Below the pieces are notes generated by a model. It searched no databases. It saw only the letters and a program-made list of their open reading frames with translations, and was not told the DNA's origin. Shown one piece after another: positions 47,532 through 59,816 of a DNA stretch of 64,000 nucleotides (position 1 is its first letter; the number at the start of each line of letters is the position of its first letter). The stretch covers positions 124,001 to 188,000 of the forward strand of contig WBMQ01000009.1 in assembly GCA_016630905.1 (NCBI GenBank), written 5' to 3'. The DNA comes from Capillidium heterosporum (Eukaryota; Entomophthoromycota; Entomophthoromycetes; Entomophthorales; Capillidiaceae). The position numbers and the translations under genes were made by a program.

Positions 47532-49539
47532 AACCGAGTTTTTTGAACTGATATATTTTATTTAAAACGAAGCTATCAGTATATAAAATTTAAATTAGAT
47601 ACCCACTTCTATTTACGAGCCATACTTTTAAAGGCTGAAATTGATAGTTTTTACAGACTGAGTAACGAAAAGGATGAGCTAGGGGGAAAAGTGTAGCTGT
47701 TAATTTATTTTACTGGCTTGAACTTGGGACGAATTGGCAGAAACCTCTTACTGTCTTCGACGACCGACCAATTTATTTGATATTCCAAACCTCAGGGAGT
47801 AAGCTGGGCTTTACTCAGTCTGGTTCGATTCGATTCAGCCAGCTTCTTCAATTTACCTATCAATCCGATGAACTGCCAAAAACCTACACATGTCAAGGAT
47901 ACTTTCTGATCATTCAAGTAGTGGGCAAGGTAAGAGATTCGACTACAACTGGTGAAAGTCAATAGCTTTACTTGATGGGTTGCATCGCACTTCGAGGTAT
48001 GAGGATGGTTGTCTTGCATCGATCTGTGACTTAATACGTCATGTCGTTTCAACAGGTCATATTCAAGTTATTATCGATTTCAGATTCAATTTTAAATTAC
48101 AAAAAGATATAAAAGGTAAAAACTAAATCACCATATCACAGAGCACAATTAGATTTATGTTGGAATAAGCTGGCAGTTCTAAGTGATGTTTTAGGAATAT
48201 TTTCTCTATCCACTCCTTCGCCCTTTGGTTTTCATATTACATTACAACACATCAATCCTATACTGCGATTCCTCCTAGTTCGTGTTTCATCTCTAATCCT
48301 ACGTTCCTCCTATTTTTATGAGCTAATCTTAACCTTTCGTACTTTGACAGCTTCAGAGTATCTCGCAATCGTTCCTTTTGCTTTCGGTCTTTGAGACCTT
48401 GGATTTTTTTCTTTCCTTTTATTTATGAAGACCTAGCTTTTTCTGCTTCTATTTAAAATCAAGATACGGAGCGATTCCATTTTCCTTCAAAGCTGACTCT
48501 GCATATGGTTCGAATTCAGGCTCATGCTCATACTTTTGGGCCTGCTTCGAATTAGGTTCAGATTGAGGTCGAGTTGAATTATAGTTGATAAATATAAGAA
48601 CTGATGGTCACATCTCTACTCTTGAATAGGAGTGAGGGTAGTGAGCTGCAGGTACCTGTGCTGGCATCGACAGTTCCAAGTGTGAATATATTTAGAGGAT
48701 ATAGATCTGAGTTCTACAGCTGTAGGCTAGGTGTTTGAAAAAAATATATATGTTGACTATATTATTGTTGAATATACATTGAATGGGATGTATATATGTG
48801 GATTACATGATTGCTAGGCATTCATATATATATTATACATCCGAGAGTGATATAATATGGACTGTCGCATAAATTCCAAGTTTCGAGCATATGTTATAGT
48901 TGTTAAGAAAGATTAGATTAGCTAGTTAATAAAAACATCTTTTCTATTGAAAGCTGGGAATCGATATTAGTGACTCTGACCTTTTTTTGTTTATATATTC
49001 ATTCATGATCTTGGATATCTTTTTTATCCATTGTTAGCGATTTTTTGAAAAGTGGATTGTTGGCTTTTTACTTGCCAGCCTTTAAATATGTTTTCTCAGC
49101 ATAACTTTGATGACTTGGCTATCATTAAAGTATCAAGTGGAATTAATTTTAACTAACGAAAGTATGGCTACCCACTCGGAAAAAATAGGTAGCTACTATG
49201 ATTTATTTAATGAACACTTTTAGCATATATAAGTTTATTAGCTAAAACTGCTCATTAAATAGAATCGAAGTAATATAAGCAAATGAAATCTATCTAAATG
49301 ATTTAATCAAGCTCTAAACTGATAGGAAATGTAATATATATAAATTTGATGTTTCTTAGGTACAATAGCAGTAGGAAGTTAGCTTCAAATGTTGCCAAGT
49401 TGTCATTATTCCAATAGACCAATTGAGCAGTCAAATATGATCTTGCCAAGTACAACAAAACTTGATATAAGCCAGAAAGAAGTATCGTAAAGTATATTCT
49501 AAAAATTACTTCCTTCACTATAGGCTGAATAAGAATAAA
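47532..49539. other. intergenic, 2 kb
   Basis: AT-rich spacer. Overlapping open frames on both strands at 47777-48052 have no recognisable similarity; a decayed gene there is possible. Nothing else supported. Confidence 0.4.
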
Positions 49540-50420
49540 CTAAATGTAAGGTCTAGAGAGGTGCTTTCGAATCCAATTAATAATGGCATTATATTGCAAG
49601 CTAATGACATAATAGGTCAGGAAAGCAGAACTAAGGCCTACTACCGTATTAGTGATAAAGGCTTGAGCTCTTTGAATAGCGGGATGGATAACCAAGTAAA
49701 GAAGACACGTCATTAAGAGCACCCACACGATGGCAGTCAAGTCTCAGGTTCAGAAGGATATTGAAGCTGGGTGGAAGAGGGATCAAAGGTAAGGATTGGC
49801 TGATAGGCAGAGGTTGGCTCGAGAGAGTTTATTGAATTAGCAATGCTAATCACCCAAAGAACATAGGGTTCAAGGATAGATAGGGTTGTCAAGAAGTAAT
49901 AGATAGTGGGAAAACTAGACCACATAGTAAAACTATACTGATAAACTAAAATATTTCAAGGACGTAATTTTTTCAAAAGGCTAGAAAATGGAATGTGATC
50001 ATAAGCAACAGCTAAGGGTAGTGTGGAGGAATACTATCAAGATTCTGGTTTTATATAGCGATCAAAGGGTTGAAATGTCCCTTTGGTATTTTGGAAATGG
50101 CTATATTAAATGGGTTTTAACTTATCTGTCCTCCGTTAAGCTGCCATATAAACTAATTAAGCTTAGATCAAATTTAACCAGAAAGGCCAATAATAATGTC
50201 AGCTGCTACTGGTGAGTTCACGACTATCAGAACTTTAATACCAAGTGCTATACTGCTGATAGTCAGAGCTCCTAGGTTATGATCAGAGCTAAGAGAGAGA
50301 AGGTAATCAGGATAATCAGGAAATTTGGTAGGTAGGGCAGGTTCGTAGACAAAAATGGGTACAAATTGAGAAATTAGAAAATGGAAAGTTGATAGAGAAA
50401 AGTAACACAAAGAAAATGGG
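49540..50420 (-). pseudogene. membrane-protein repeat family, copy C
   Basis: Minus-strand copy closest to copy A: VVGLSSAFLTYYVISLQYNAIINWI near 49640-49560 is nearly the same as copy A, preceded by IVWVLLMTCLLYLVI. Upstream, 49925-49737 gives FPTIYYFLTTLSILEPYVLWVISIANS, similar to B and A. A stop precedes DLTAIVW as in copy A. A further piece (50410-50174) encodes VYEPALPTKFPDYPDYLL and a hydrophobic tail, and its DNA resembles 25600-25880 of copy A. Several stops and frame changes remain, so the copy is not intact unless heavily spliced. Confidence 0.5.
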
Positions 50421-50875
50421 CAAGTCTATATCTTAGTGATAGGGATTGCAATGTTCAAAATTGGTAAAATCTTATCAAACATTGCAATAGGGCTTAGAAA
50501 CCACTTTCCAACTTAACACTTGATAAAAATAGTCAACTACTATATATATCAGACCCAAGCTACTTTCCATTTGAAGGAGAGTTTGACCTGAATTCTCCAA
50601 CAGTTTAATAAATTGTAAGAGAATTGGCTAACGGAACCATATTCCAACACACTAGCATCGTAAAGTAGCAAGTCGCTGTACCTTCCACGATCAAATTAGT
50701 GCAAGTAACTCACATGCTGAAGCTTTGATTATAGTAACTTATATCTCTTAAAATATAAACCCAAACATCGAAAAACTTAATGTTTATATATAAATTTAAA
50801 ACAACATAAATATAGTGAAATGAATCAAGTATTTTAGTTCTATATAATTTATTTTGAAAGTGATCTACCAATTTA
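50421..50875. other. intergenic
   Basis: AT-rich 3' flank of the histidine-rich gene. No feature recognised. Confidence 0.4.
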
Positions 50876-51712
50876 TTAGTATTTTTGTTCATGATGATGG
50901 CCATTGTCGTGGTCGTACTTGTCATTGTGGGCAGGATAGCCTTTATGATGGTGATCGTTATCATGGTCGTACTTGGCGTGATTCTTACCAGGTCCCTTGT
51001 AACCATGTTCATGCTCGTCATCATATTTTCCGTGATCTTTACCATGGGTAGGGTAGCCCTTGTGATGATGATCATTATCGTACTTCTCATGATGGTCATG
51101 GTCGTGATCATACTTATTATTGTGATGGTGGTCATCGTACTTGGTGTGGTCTTTACCGTAAGGCTTGTATCCATTTTCATGTTCGCCACCATACTTGCCG
51201 TGATCTTTACCGTGGGTAGGGTAACCATGGTTGAGATTATCGCCATCGTACTTGTCATGGTCCTTACCGTGTCGCTTGTACCCGTGTTCATGCTTGTGTT
51301 CACTGTCATACTTGTCATGATCCTTTCCATGTCGCTTGTAACCATGTTCATGCTCATCGTTGTACTTGTTATTATCTTTACCATGCTTCTTGTACTTGTG
51401 GTCATGGTGGTCGTGCTTCTTACCTTTCTTGTACTCGTCTTTCTTTTCGTCCTTGTCGGCAGCAGCTGATACTAGCTGTTGATCTGCTTGATCGGCCACG
51501 AGTTTCTGAGCAGCTACTTCTTGGGCGACCGGTGCTGGTACTACTTCTTCTTTAGGTAATTGAGGTGCAGTCTCGGCGATTTTTTTAGCCTGAGTGTTTC
51601 CGACTATTGGTATGTTGCTCAACAATGAAGTTAAGTCGACTTCCTCAGGGATTGGAGTTGCTAGGATGGCGCTGATGGCGATGAGTGAGATGATGGTGGA
51701 TTTGAAATGCAT
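50876..51712 (-). CDS. secreted histidine-rich repeat protein
   Basis: A single 278-residue exon. Signal peptide (MHFKSTIISLIAISAILA), then a propeptide-like or spacer region rich in Ala/Val/Glu to about residue 95. From about 98 to the end it consists of imperfect repeats built on HGKDHxKYDxEHxHGYK, with His, Lys, Asp, Tyr and Gly making up nearly everything. Later units have DHHHNN and NDHHHKGY variants. There are no cysteines. The repeated HxxH, HH and DH patterns could bind Zn, Cu or Ni, or give pH-dependent charge; both are inference from composition. I know no named family with this repeat. The plus-strand frame across it (50885-51469, Val/Ile/Met-rich) is a shadow of the repeat codons. 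Strong TATA box upstream suggests high or regulated expression. Confidence 0.78.
   Translation of the reverse strand: MHFKSTIISLIAISAILATPIPEEVDLTSLLSNIPIVGNTQAKKIAETAPQLPKEEVVPAPVAQEVAAQKLVADQADQQLVSAAADKDEKKDEYKKGKKHDHHDHKYKKHGKDNNKYNDEHEHGYKRHGKDHDKYDSEHKHEHGYKRHGKDHDKYDGDNLNHGYPTHGKDHGKYGGEHENGYKPYGKDHTKYDDHHHNNKYDHDHDHHEKYDNDHHHKGYPTHGKDHGKYDDEHEHGYKGPGKNHAKYDHDNDHHHKGYPAHNDKYDHDNGHHHEQKY
50885..51420. repeat. in-gene degenerate repeats (HGKDH..KYD units)
   Basis: Tandem imperfect units inside the histidine-rich gene; the plus-strand string CATACTTGTCATGRTCCTTWCCRTG recurs with variation (for example near 51255 and 51305). Unit length varies around 45-60 bases. Confidence 0.7.
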
Positions 51713-51773
51713 TTTTATGATGATATTCTTTTCTAAAGCTTATTTGATAAATTTTATGGATTACTTTTCTTTG

Positions 51774-51781
51774 TATTTATA
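51774..51781 (-). promoter_or_regulatory. TATA box of the histidine-rich gene
   Basis: TATAAATA on the minus strand, about 62 bases before the ATG at 51712. Confidence 0.5.
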
Positions 51782-52687
51782 CCTTTATTTTTTAAAATGA
51801 TCTTTGTATTATGTCGTTGAAAGGCTATTCTAAGCTCGATATTAGGCTAACTTTGAAAGGTGTTGTTGGGCTGATAAAAATTCAACAGAGTTTTAGCTGA
51901 TTGTGGTACTAGTCAGCAAGGTGCTATGTGGGACTAATGTTTATGGAGTAACAATAATAATGTCGTTTGTAAAACGCAACCAAAGCTGCAATTGAGCTTT
52001 TTCAAGACAAATGTCAGATTAGGTTAGTTTCAGCTTCGGTTAGTAGGTTAGCCGGAAAAACTTTACCCCAGAATTCTTGAGTAAGCTGATGAACTGATCC
52101 ATTCAAATTTAACAGGGTAATATAACCATATTTATAAACTTGATATATATAAAATTATATAAGCTACCTATTAATTTTGAACGTGAAGATGGAAACTTCG
52201 ACTTAGGTAGTGTTCTTCAAAAGTCACTAATTTCCTTCCATATACATTTCCTTACAAGCTGACTTTTGTACTATTTCTATAAGCTAGAAAACTATATTCT
52301 ATGTTTTGAAATTCACTCTAATTAATGGACTTTGAAGGACACTATTCAATTAAAGCAAAGGTAGTTAGACCTACACTAAATCAAAACCTAAATGGTCCAA
52401 AGTTAGTAGCGAAACCATAAGTTGATTGAAGCTATCCTATCAATTTTAGTCAACCAATTGACATTATATGGTTTAAGTAATAAAAGTTGGAAGATTTATT
52501 ATAATAAAAGCTGTATATTCTTATTAATTTCACTTCATCACCATCACCTCAATAAGCTTTACTGATAAAATTTAAATTAAACTCTATAAAGCAATGGATA
52601 TCAATTTATAAAACTTCAAAAATCATAAAAGCCTATAGAGATGAGTACCGATAGTTATAAAAGCTTTACTTTTCGAAGTATATTTAT
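51782..52687. other. intergenic
   Basis: AT-rich spacer of about 900 bases. No feature recognised. Confidence 0.4.
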
Positions 52688-53379
52688 TTAATTCTGTGTT
52701 TTTTCGTCTACGGCCTTGGCGTCGACCTTTTCAGCTACCTTTTCATCGACCTTTTCAGCTAATTTCTCGGCAACTTTCTCAGCTATTTTATCGGCAACTT
52801 TCTCAGTTATCTTATCCACTACTTTATCAGCAATCTTCTCAACAGGCTTTTCGGAAACCTTCTCAGTTTCTTTCTCGAGTGCTTTATCTACCTCCTTCTC
52901 TGATGTCTTTTCAGTCATCTTCTCAATTACTTTGTCAGCCACCTTCTCAGCTACTTTATCAGCATCTTTCTCGGAAGTCTTAGCCACTGGTGTATATTTC
53001 TCCTCACTGATATTCTTGATAACTTCAAAGTCAATGGCTAATTCCTTCAGCTTTTGGCCAATATTGACAGGCAAAGTAACAGAAACTACTGAACGATCTG
53101 GCTTCTCATCTTTGAACTCTTCTTTCAAGCAGATAGCCGCTTCCTTGGCAATGTTGTAGAAGGTCTCACTTACTGGCCCGTCAAACGTGATAGTATACTT
53201 GTTCTTTATGGAACTAGCTTTATCATATTCTATTTGAAATAAAAAGCACAATAAATTAGAATTGATAGGTCATAAATCAACAAAAAATTACCTAGATAGG
53301 TCTTTACTAAGCCACAAGGGTACTGAACGTTGGCAGTGAAGATAGCCGAGATTAGTAAAAGTAAGGTGGTAAACTTCAT
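52688..53379 (-). CDS. secreted protein with Glu-Lys-Val repeat tail
   Basis: Two exons (53379-53292 and 53229-52688) join in frame to 209 residues. Exon 1 supplies a signal peptide (MKFTTLLLLISAIFTANV) and a Cys-containing start (QYPCGLVKTYL). The globular part (about 30-115: KYTITFDGPVSETFYNIAKE, VSVTLPVNIGQKLKEL) may be a small alpha/beta fold. The rest is a run of 3-7 residue units on EKVADK, EKTSEK and DKVVDK, strongly charged and probably one long helix or coiled coil. No family recognised. The repeat has balanced charge and no cysteine. Without the intron join the signal peptide is lost, so the first exon is important. Confidence 0.75.
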
Positions 53380-54963
53380 GATAGTGTTATTAGTATTATT
53401 GAAGTATAAGGAGGTAAAAAATTTTCTACCTTTTATTGCCTACATTTTTAAAACGTAGCTGCCTATCTATCGTATGGTGATCTTTTGATTTATTGAGCTT
53501 TCATTAAAGTTTAGGTCTGTGGAATGAAGTTTCAAGTGGGTTTCAACTTAGTTTTTCAAACCTTTGTAGAAGAATAGCCAATTGGATGGCTGGTAACGTC
53601 ATACTCAATTTCTATTGAGCGACCTCAAACCAAACCAAACCGTTAGTTTTGATTATTGTTCTTAAAAACTAGCTGATTTAAAAAAAGTTAACTGTAAGAA
53701 TCTTCTATTTATTGGAACGAAATGGCTGGAAATTTATCCAGTCCCTTTTGATACTGTCCCTATCAGCTCTAAAATTAATACCCAAACTAGTTGTATATTT
53801 ATAAGATATAATTGATGTATTTTTCTTTACTATGAAGTTGGAAATAGGATAGCCAAAAAAGACAGTAGGTAATGTACGTGTCAATCTACTACAATGTAAG
53901 GTTATTACCGAAATTTAATGTCAAGAGCTTACTATCGCCTCAGCTATAAAATGCCAATTTTGTTTATCAAAACAATTATAACAAATGGAGTTTATTCAAC
54001 TGCAAATCCGAATTCTACATGCTTCGAAACATTACAAGGATTCTTATCAATAGCAACTGGTTGAATGCTTATAATTTTCAAAATGAATGCTGGTAAAGAG
54101 TTTGATATCAACTTTTATGTAATGAAATCCTTTGTGTAGTACATTGATATCTATATTTAAATGTACATACCTTACTTTCATCAAGTTTCAAAACTCAATC
54201 TTTCCATAAAAGCCAATTGTTATCTCTTAAGCTAGTTCTCCAATATGGACCATTTCTTTCAACTAGGTTCATATAGGAAGTATTAATTATAAAAGTACAA
54301 AAATAATAAAAGTGTAGGTAGACGAAATGGATTTCATAATAGACAATTCTTGAAGGAAATGAAGGTTAAAACTAATATTAAGGTGAAGGACAAAGCCAAT
54401 GTATCTACATAGAACAATCCAAAGGTTATTGTAAATTCCATCAGCATCATACTATAATATAAAAACATATAGCTATTTAACTATATCTTAATAAGTTAAT
54501 TTTACAAATACATTGAATATAGTATTAGTTTTCAAGAATTGAGCGCTATCGTGACTTCTAATAACTGCTAATAGAAAGATGCGAAAAGTAGCATTTTAAA
54601 CTAAAATCTTTATGTATATGATATTAGTATTGGAACCAAAGTTGTATTTAAATTCTTTTGGAGATGCTATATGTAGCCAATTTATTGACCTCTTTAATAA
54701 CATTGGCCTTTTAACAAAAACTAAAGGTGTTTATCTGAAAATTATATATAAGAGGCAACAAATACTGAAAATCCTTTTTATATAAAAATCAAAATTTCGA
54801 AAAGATGGTTGAATCAACTTTCTAAATGAACTATTAAAGATTTTTTAAATATCGCTACGCACCTAAGCTATTTCAATATTTTTTATAATCAATTGCACTA
54901 ATTCTTATTTGCATCCTATATAAATTTATATTATCTTAAACTCAGTATTAAGTATTAGTAATC
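53380..54963. other. intergenic, 1.6 kb
   Basis: AT-rich spacer without recognised genes or repeats. Confidence 0.4.
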
Positions 54964-55432
54964 ATTCATAATATAAGTTTGTGCCTGCAAATTGGGATTG
55001 CCTTTATGTGCCTGATCAACCACTACTACTTTATCAAAACTGGACCTAGTTGCAATTTCTTAAGATTCCACCTACTCTTTGGAAGTATCATACACTACTA
55101 TTTGAATACCACCATTTCTATAAATATTCATCTAGTGTTCATCAAAGGAAAAAATTTAAACCTAGACAGGAGTACTATTACTAAGGTTTACCTGCTGTAT
55201 TTTCACTCATTCTATCGAAACCATTTCACAATAGCATCTATATTATATAATACCTATTATATTAAGCCTTAGAACTGCTTGTGAAAATAAGGATAGATCC
55301 TGCTACATCAATTATATCTCCTAAACTTTTTTCTTGGTAGTTGTCATGCTCATAACTATTATTTACTATCTTGTTATAACCTCTTTCGTCCTTTTAAACT
55401 ACGGAATAACATTGATGCAGCTCCGTCGATAA
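54964..55432 (+). pseudogene. seven-transmembrane receptor-like relic
   Basis: An open stretch (to 55272) reads ISLCLQIGIAFMCLI, then SCNFLRFHLLFGSIIHYYL and SINIHLVFIKGK. It aligns with the fragment at 63390-63590 (ISLHLQIGIAFVDLI, CSFLSFYRLFDQIIYCFL, ISLYIVFSKG). A further hydrophobic piece (FFLVVVMLITIIYYLVI, about 55330) resembles the later helix of the same locus. The pattern of a Cys-start helix ending in LYIVF-K-G recalls fungal Git3/cAMP-receptor-like proteins, an inference. Stops upstream of 54964 and at 55317 show decay. Confidence 0.45.
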
Positions 55433-58400
55433 ATATACCTTTTCAAGGGAATTATAGCAGATCAGATATGAAACAGCAAAAGTATATCCGAAAGCTTATA
55501 CTTAGGATATATATTATTACTAACCATTGTAACTTTATATATCCTTTTCTACTTTATTTGATTAAACACATTTATCATAAAAAGCATTTGTAAAATGTTA
55601 GGCATAGATAATGGCATTCTAATAGTTTGAGCCGGATGTGGAAGCGATAGTATGGAATCATGGCTTAAGCTAATTATTAGACTTCTATTGGTTCTTTAAA
55701 CTGCCTTGCTTTCCTATTGGATCCTACATTCTATATCTCTATCTTTCAGTATAGTATCGATGGAAACCTACAGATCTACTTCATATTTGAAGACGAGGAT
55801 TTTACAGTATATATAGCTTTTACAGAAAGTTTATTTTGATATGTAAGTTTAGACAAGAGGAATATATAGATCAGATATTTAAAAGAGCTCAATGAGAGGA
55901 ACATAGGCAGCTATAGGATAATGAATAAAGCTAAGGTGTGTTGATATTTGATGTAGGCTCAAATACTGCTGATATTTAAAAAATGTCCTCTTCAGTTTAA
56001 AGCTTCAGTTCTTTTATGTAGATAAGTAATTACTGTATACCATTCTACAAAAATAGCGTAGCTAAAGGTAAATCCCTTAGGCTTCAAAGCAGCTTTCTAT
56101 CTTTTAATCAAATATAGGAATTAGTAGGCCTCATCAATCAACTGGCACGCTATCAGAATCTTGGAAATAAATTATTTTGAACATATAATTTTCTATTGAA
56201 TATATGCTTCATTCAATTGTAAAGTAACTGTACTTTTGTATTTTAAACACTATTAAACTGCATGTGCATTCGGTATTGAAATTCAAAAGTTTATTATATG
56301 AGTAACTAAAAATTCCATTAAATTTAGAGTGCTATTCTAGGAAACGATACGGCTTTAACTTTTTTAAAGCAGTACTTTTATCAGCTAACTCGAAAATATT
56401 TCAATAGTGCGCGGCCTCAGATATTTATTATTCCTCTATAACTTTAGTGTTCATCCGATTTAGAATCGAGAGTTAGTAATAAGCTAGGACTGTTGGACGT
56501 ATGAAAGCATTTTTAATAATTATTAAAGACATCGATTCGTTAGTACGGCTACCTTTCTTCTGTCAGTAACATCATGCATTTGGTGATATTGTGCAAAGGT
56601 CTAGTAATCCTTGAAGCCCCTCTGATTCTTTTGGTTCGATGCTCATCGAATGATCACGTCCATTTGAAGAATTATAAGCTATCAGTTAAATATGTAGCGT
56701 TCAAAAGACCTATAAATCTGAGTGAGCACTATATTCTTACTAAAAGTTGGTATAAATGGAGTTGGTTGAATTCTTTAACTCTAGTCTACATATCAAATAG
56801 ATGATTTGCAGCTATCAGTTTGATATTTTGCAAAGAAACCAAGATGCTGGGAATAGAATTTTGCAGTTGCAATATTGAATTTGATGTGCTTCTAACAAAG
56901 CCAATTAATAAAATTAGTACTAACTTCGGCACTATTTACCAAGGTTAAACGGTACAAAAGTATTATTATATATGAAGGTAAATAAAATCCATAATTGAAA
57001 ACAGTAAAGTTCAAATAAACTTAAGCTAATGTAAGAAATATTTTTTACTTGGATAGAATCATAAGTTCCTTAAGTAAAAATATAGCAATATAAAGTATAT
57101 TTTTGAAGTACGTCAAATGGCTTTATACAAGCAAGATAAAATTAGAAATGGATGGGCCTATTAAACTACATTAAATACCAATTCAGATTTACTTTGACAA
57201 AAACCATATTTTTTATTCCAGTAAACTATTAAATCCTTATGTTCCTATTAATCCTGGGCACCAAAAATATGCTTCGCCTACTAAATCTTTGCAATCTAAA
57301 ATATTTTCTACCACAAGAATGATTCAAGAAAAGGTTTATATTTGAATATATACCAATTTATTTCTAGTTTCAACACTTATTAATGGAGTTTTTATATACA
57401 AAACTATAAAAATTTAGAGATAGAGGAAGTTGATGTAAAGAGGGTTAGTTCGATAATACGATTATAATAGGTCCATTCCAAGCAGCGTTGTGCTACCAGA
57501 GCTTTCGTTCTGTTATATTTCCTTTCTATTCATAAATTTTATAAAGACTCTTGCTCTGAGGTAGCTAGAGCTTCCTTATCCAAGGATCTGAAAAATATAT
57601 AGTTCTATTTATTTAAAACAACTAATTTATTAGAAATGCTATATAACTATGGTTTTTATTTTTAGCAACTTATTTTCTCTACTTTGATTTTATTGAAATT
57701 GTCGTACTGAGCCATTAAAACCAAACAGATGCTCAAAACTACTATATAAATTAAGACTATCACCTAAACCCAAAATGCTTCATTAAAATTTACAAAGATA
57801 TCTGATGTGTTCGAAATCAGTAAATTTATATTATATTTCAAACAAATAATTCACTATCTACACTATATCAGTCTTACTTTGTCCCTAGTACCATCCACCT
57901 TGATGATTGTCTTGCGTATTTTCATTTTAAATAGTTTTCATATAAAGCAGGTTTAGCAGCTTATAGATACGATATAATCAACCACATAACTCTATATCTA
58001 CAGTTTCCTAGGGCTCCATCATCTTTTCTATCAGAATATCTATTACTTATTAAAAATTGTTGTTGTCATCAATTTGCAAATGTCATTCCTAAAGGGTATA
58101 GTTTCCAAATCTAAGAGTGAGTATCTTTACTAGGATACATATTTGGTACTGGCGCTCACTTTGTCTATTAAACTTTATAGTAGTTTATATAATGTAAAGC
58201 ACTGAAGGCTTTAGTTGAAGAATATTCTTTGAGGAATTTCAACAAATCTTACTATCTAGATTACGCACACTTCAAGACTCAGCATGTAAATTTCCTATAG
58301 TCGTTATTATGGCTATTACGACAGTTTACTGCTTTATAACAATGATTTTCGTCGTCTTGAAGCTGTAAAAGAATGTAAATACCATATCGGCACCTAGTTT

Positions 58401-59243
58401 TCTTTCAGAAGAATATGGCTATATTACAGATATGCAGAAATAAAAACTTGTCAAGTTTTTTTTGAAATGCAGCTATTGTGTCATATGTAATTACTAATAA
58501 TAGCTCCTTTTACCTTTTAGTTTATTTTTTAGCCCTCGGTATATTCTTTGTACGAAGTATATATTTAATAAATAATATAATTTTAAAGTTTATTGATTTT
58601 TCAACTGCCTCGCTTTCCTATTGGATCCTAGATTTTAGGTCACTATTTTGAAGTATTTGAAAAAGCTCAAGCTAAATCTGTTATATCTTCTGATATTTAA
58701 AATTTAATTAATGGGAATATTATTTTTAGAAGGATTATTAATTATTTAATTAGTTGAACTCGGTAGCCTTACCTAAGAATCTCAAAGCAATAAGGAAACA
58801 CATTTCAATACGGCTAACCTTTTGAATAGCACCTAAACTTTATAACTAAAACCTTATATCTAAAGTTTGAAAAATAATTATACTTGCTTATTATTATTTA
58901 AGCTATCTTTCTATATACTCAGCCTACATGAATTTGGAATTTGAAAATAGAGCTTTATAAATACCAGAAAGTTCTTTACAATTGTCACTAACCCTTTATC
59001 ATAATTGGATTATAACGACCAGGTAATAAAAGGATTAGGTTTGCATCCGAAAAATACAAAGCTTTAAAACCAATAATGAAAAGTATATCTGTTCAAATTT
59101 TACAGTCAGTTGAATTGAAAATAATAATAAATTTACTTTGGGATGAGGCTACTAGGCTTTAATAAATAGCATTTTAAACTTCACAAAACAATAGATGTAC
59201 TCATCCATCCATCAATTCAATTGATTCCGAGATATCTAAACTC
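55433..59243. other. AT-rich region with scattered relics
   Basis: 3.8 kb without an intact gene. About 20 bases, with a mismatch or two (CTGCCTYGCTTTCCTATTGG plus ATCCTA), recur at about 55701 and 58608. On the minus strand 57762-57664 reads as a membrane helix (VIVLIYIVVLSICLVLMA) and 57927-57865 as a basic loop (MKIRKTIIKVDGTRDKVRL), perhaps another seven-transmembrane relic. An open frame at 56574-56804 has no similarity. Confidence 0.35.
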
Positions 59244-59437
59244 TCAAAATTCTCTACCTTCAACTTCGAACCTCATCATCTGAAAACCAGTCCCTAGCTC
59301 TGCACCTAATTCCTCATTTCGATTCAAATAAAGCTGGTTGATTGAAAGGGAAAAAATTCTCTCTTCCCTCCTTACAATAAACTTCGATATTTATACCATG
59401 TGGCACCATAGGTTTTATCCGTTTTAAAGTATTAGGA
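59244..59437 (-). pseudogene. relic of unknown family (TLKR..EVYC..ELGTGFQ)
   Basis: The minus strand reads PNTLKRIKP..INIEVYCKEG, then after a frame change ..NEELGAELGTGFQ..GREF and a stop. It aligns with the open frame at 62335-62132 (PSTLKRKG..LKVYCRKT..EELGTIFQ..RRIF). The shared spacing suggests the C-terminal end of a protein family that I do not recognise. One frame change makes this copy dead unless spliced. Confidence 0.4.
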
Positions 59438-59816
59438 TGAGTTCTAATAGGCCCTAATATAAAAAATCCCTATACCAATTCGAAACATATGGAATTCATT
59501 ACACCTATTTCATATAAAAGCTACGTACATGTATTTTAAACAGTCATGATCTACTCAAACTTTGAAAAATTTTTCGTAGTCGACTGATGTATAATTTTAC
59601 GATATCACTATTAAAACATGGGTGAACTCAACTGCAACTATATTCAGTGCTATCAAATGTCAGATCGTTCTTTCGATATAAAAAATATACTTATTTATAA
59701 CCTTTAGCCATGTTATCAAAAATTCAAAATAAAGGTAAACTGACATATGAATAAGTATATTTATTAAATTAACTATAATAAAGGGAAACGAGGCAAGTTC
59801 TAAACTCAATAGAAAC
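59438..59816. other. intergenic
   Basis: About 380 AT-rich bases, 3' flank of the lysine-rich gene. Confidence 0.4.

Noticed and set aside
47777-48052. Overlapping open frames on both strands
   Set aside because: No start context, no similarity, no splice-supported extension; likely chance or heavily decayed sequence.
50885-51469. Plus-strand 194-residue Val/Ile/Met-rich frame that looks like a membrane protein
   Set aside because: It is the antisense of the histidine-rich repeat gene (CAY/GAY codons read backwards) and has no start context of its own.
52716-53159. Plus-strand Ser/Phe/Thr-rich frame of 147 residues
   Set aside because: Antisense shadow of the EK-repeat gene, which has a signal peptide and a frame-restoring intron.
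56574-56804. 76-codon plus-strand frame
   Set aside because: No recognisable motif and no similarity to the neighbouring receptor relics.
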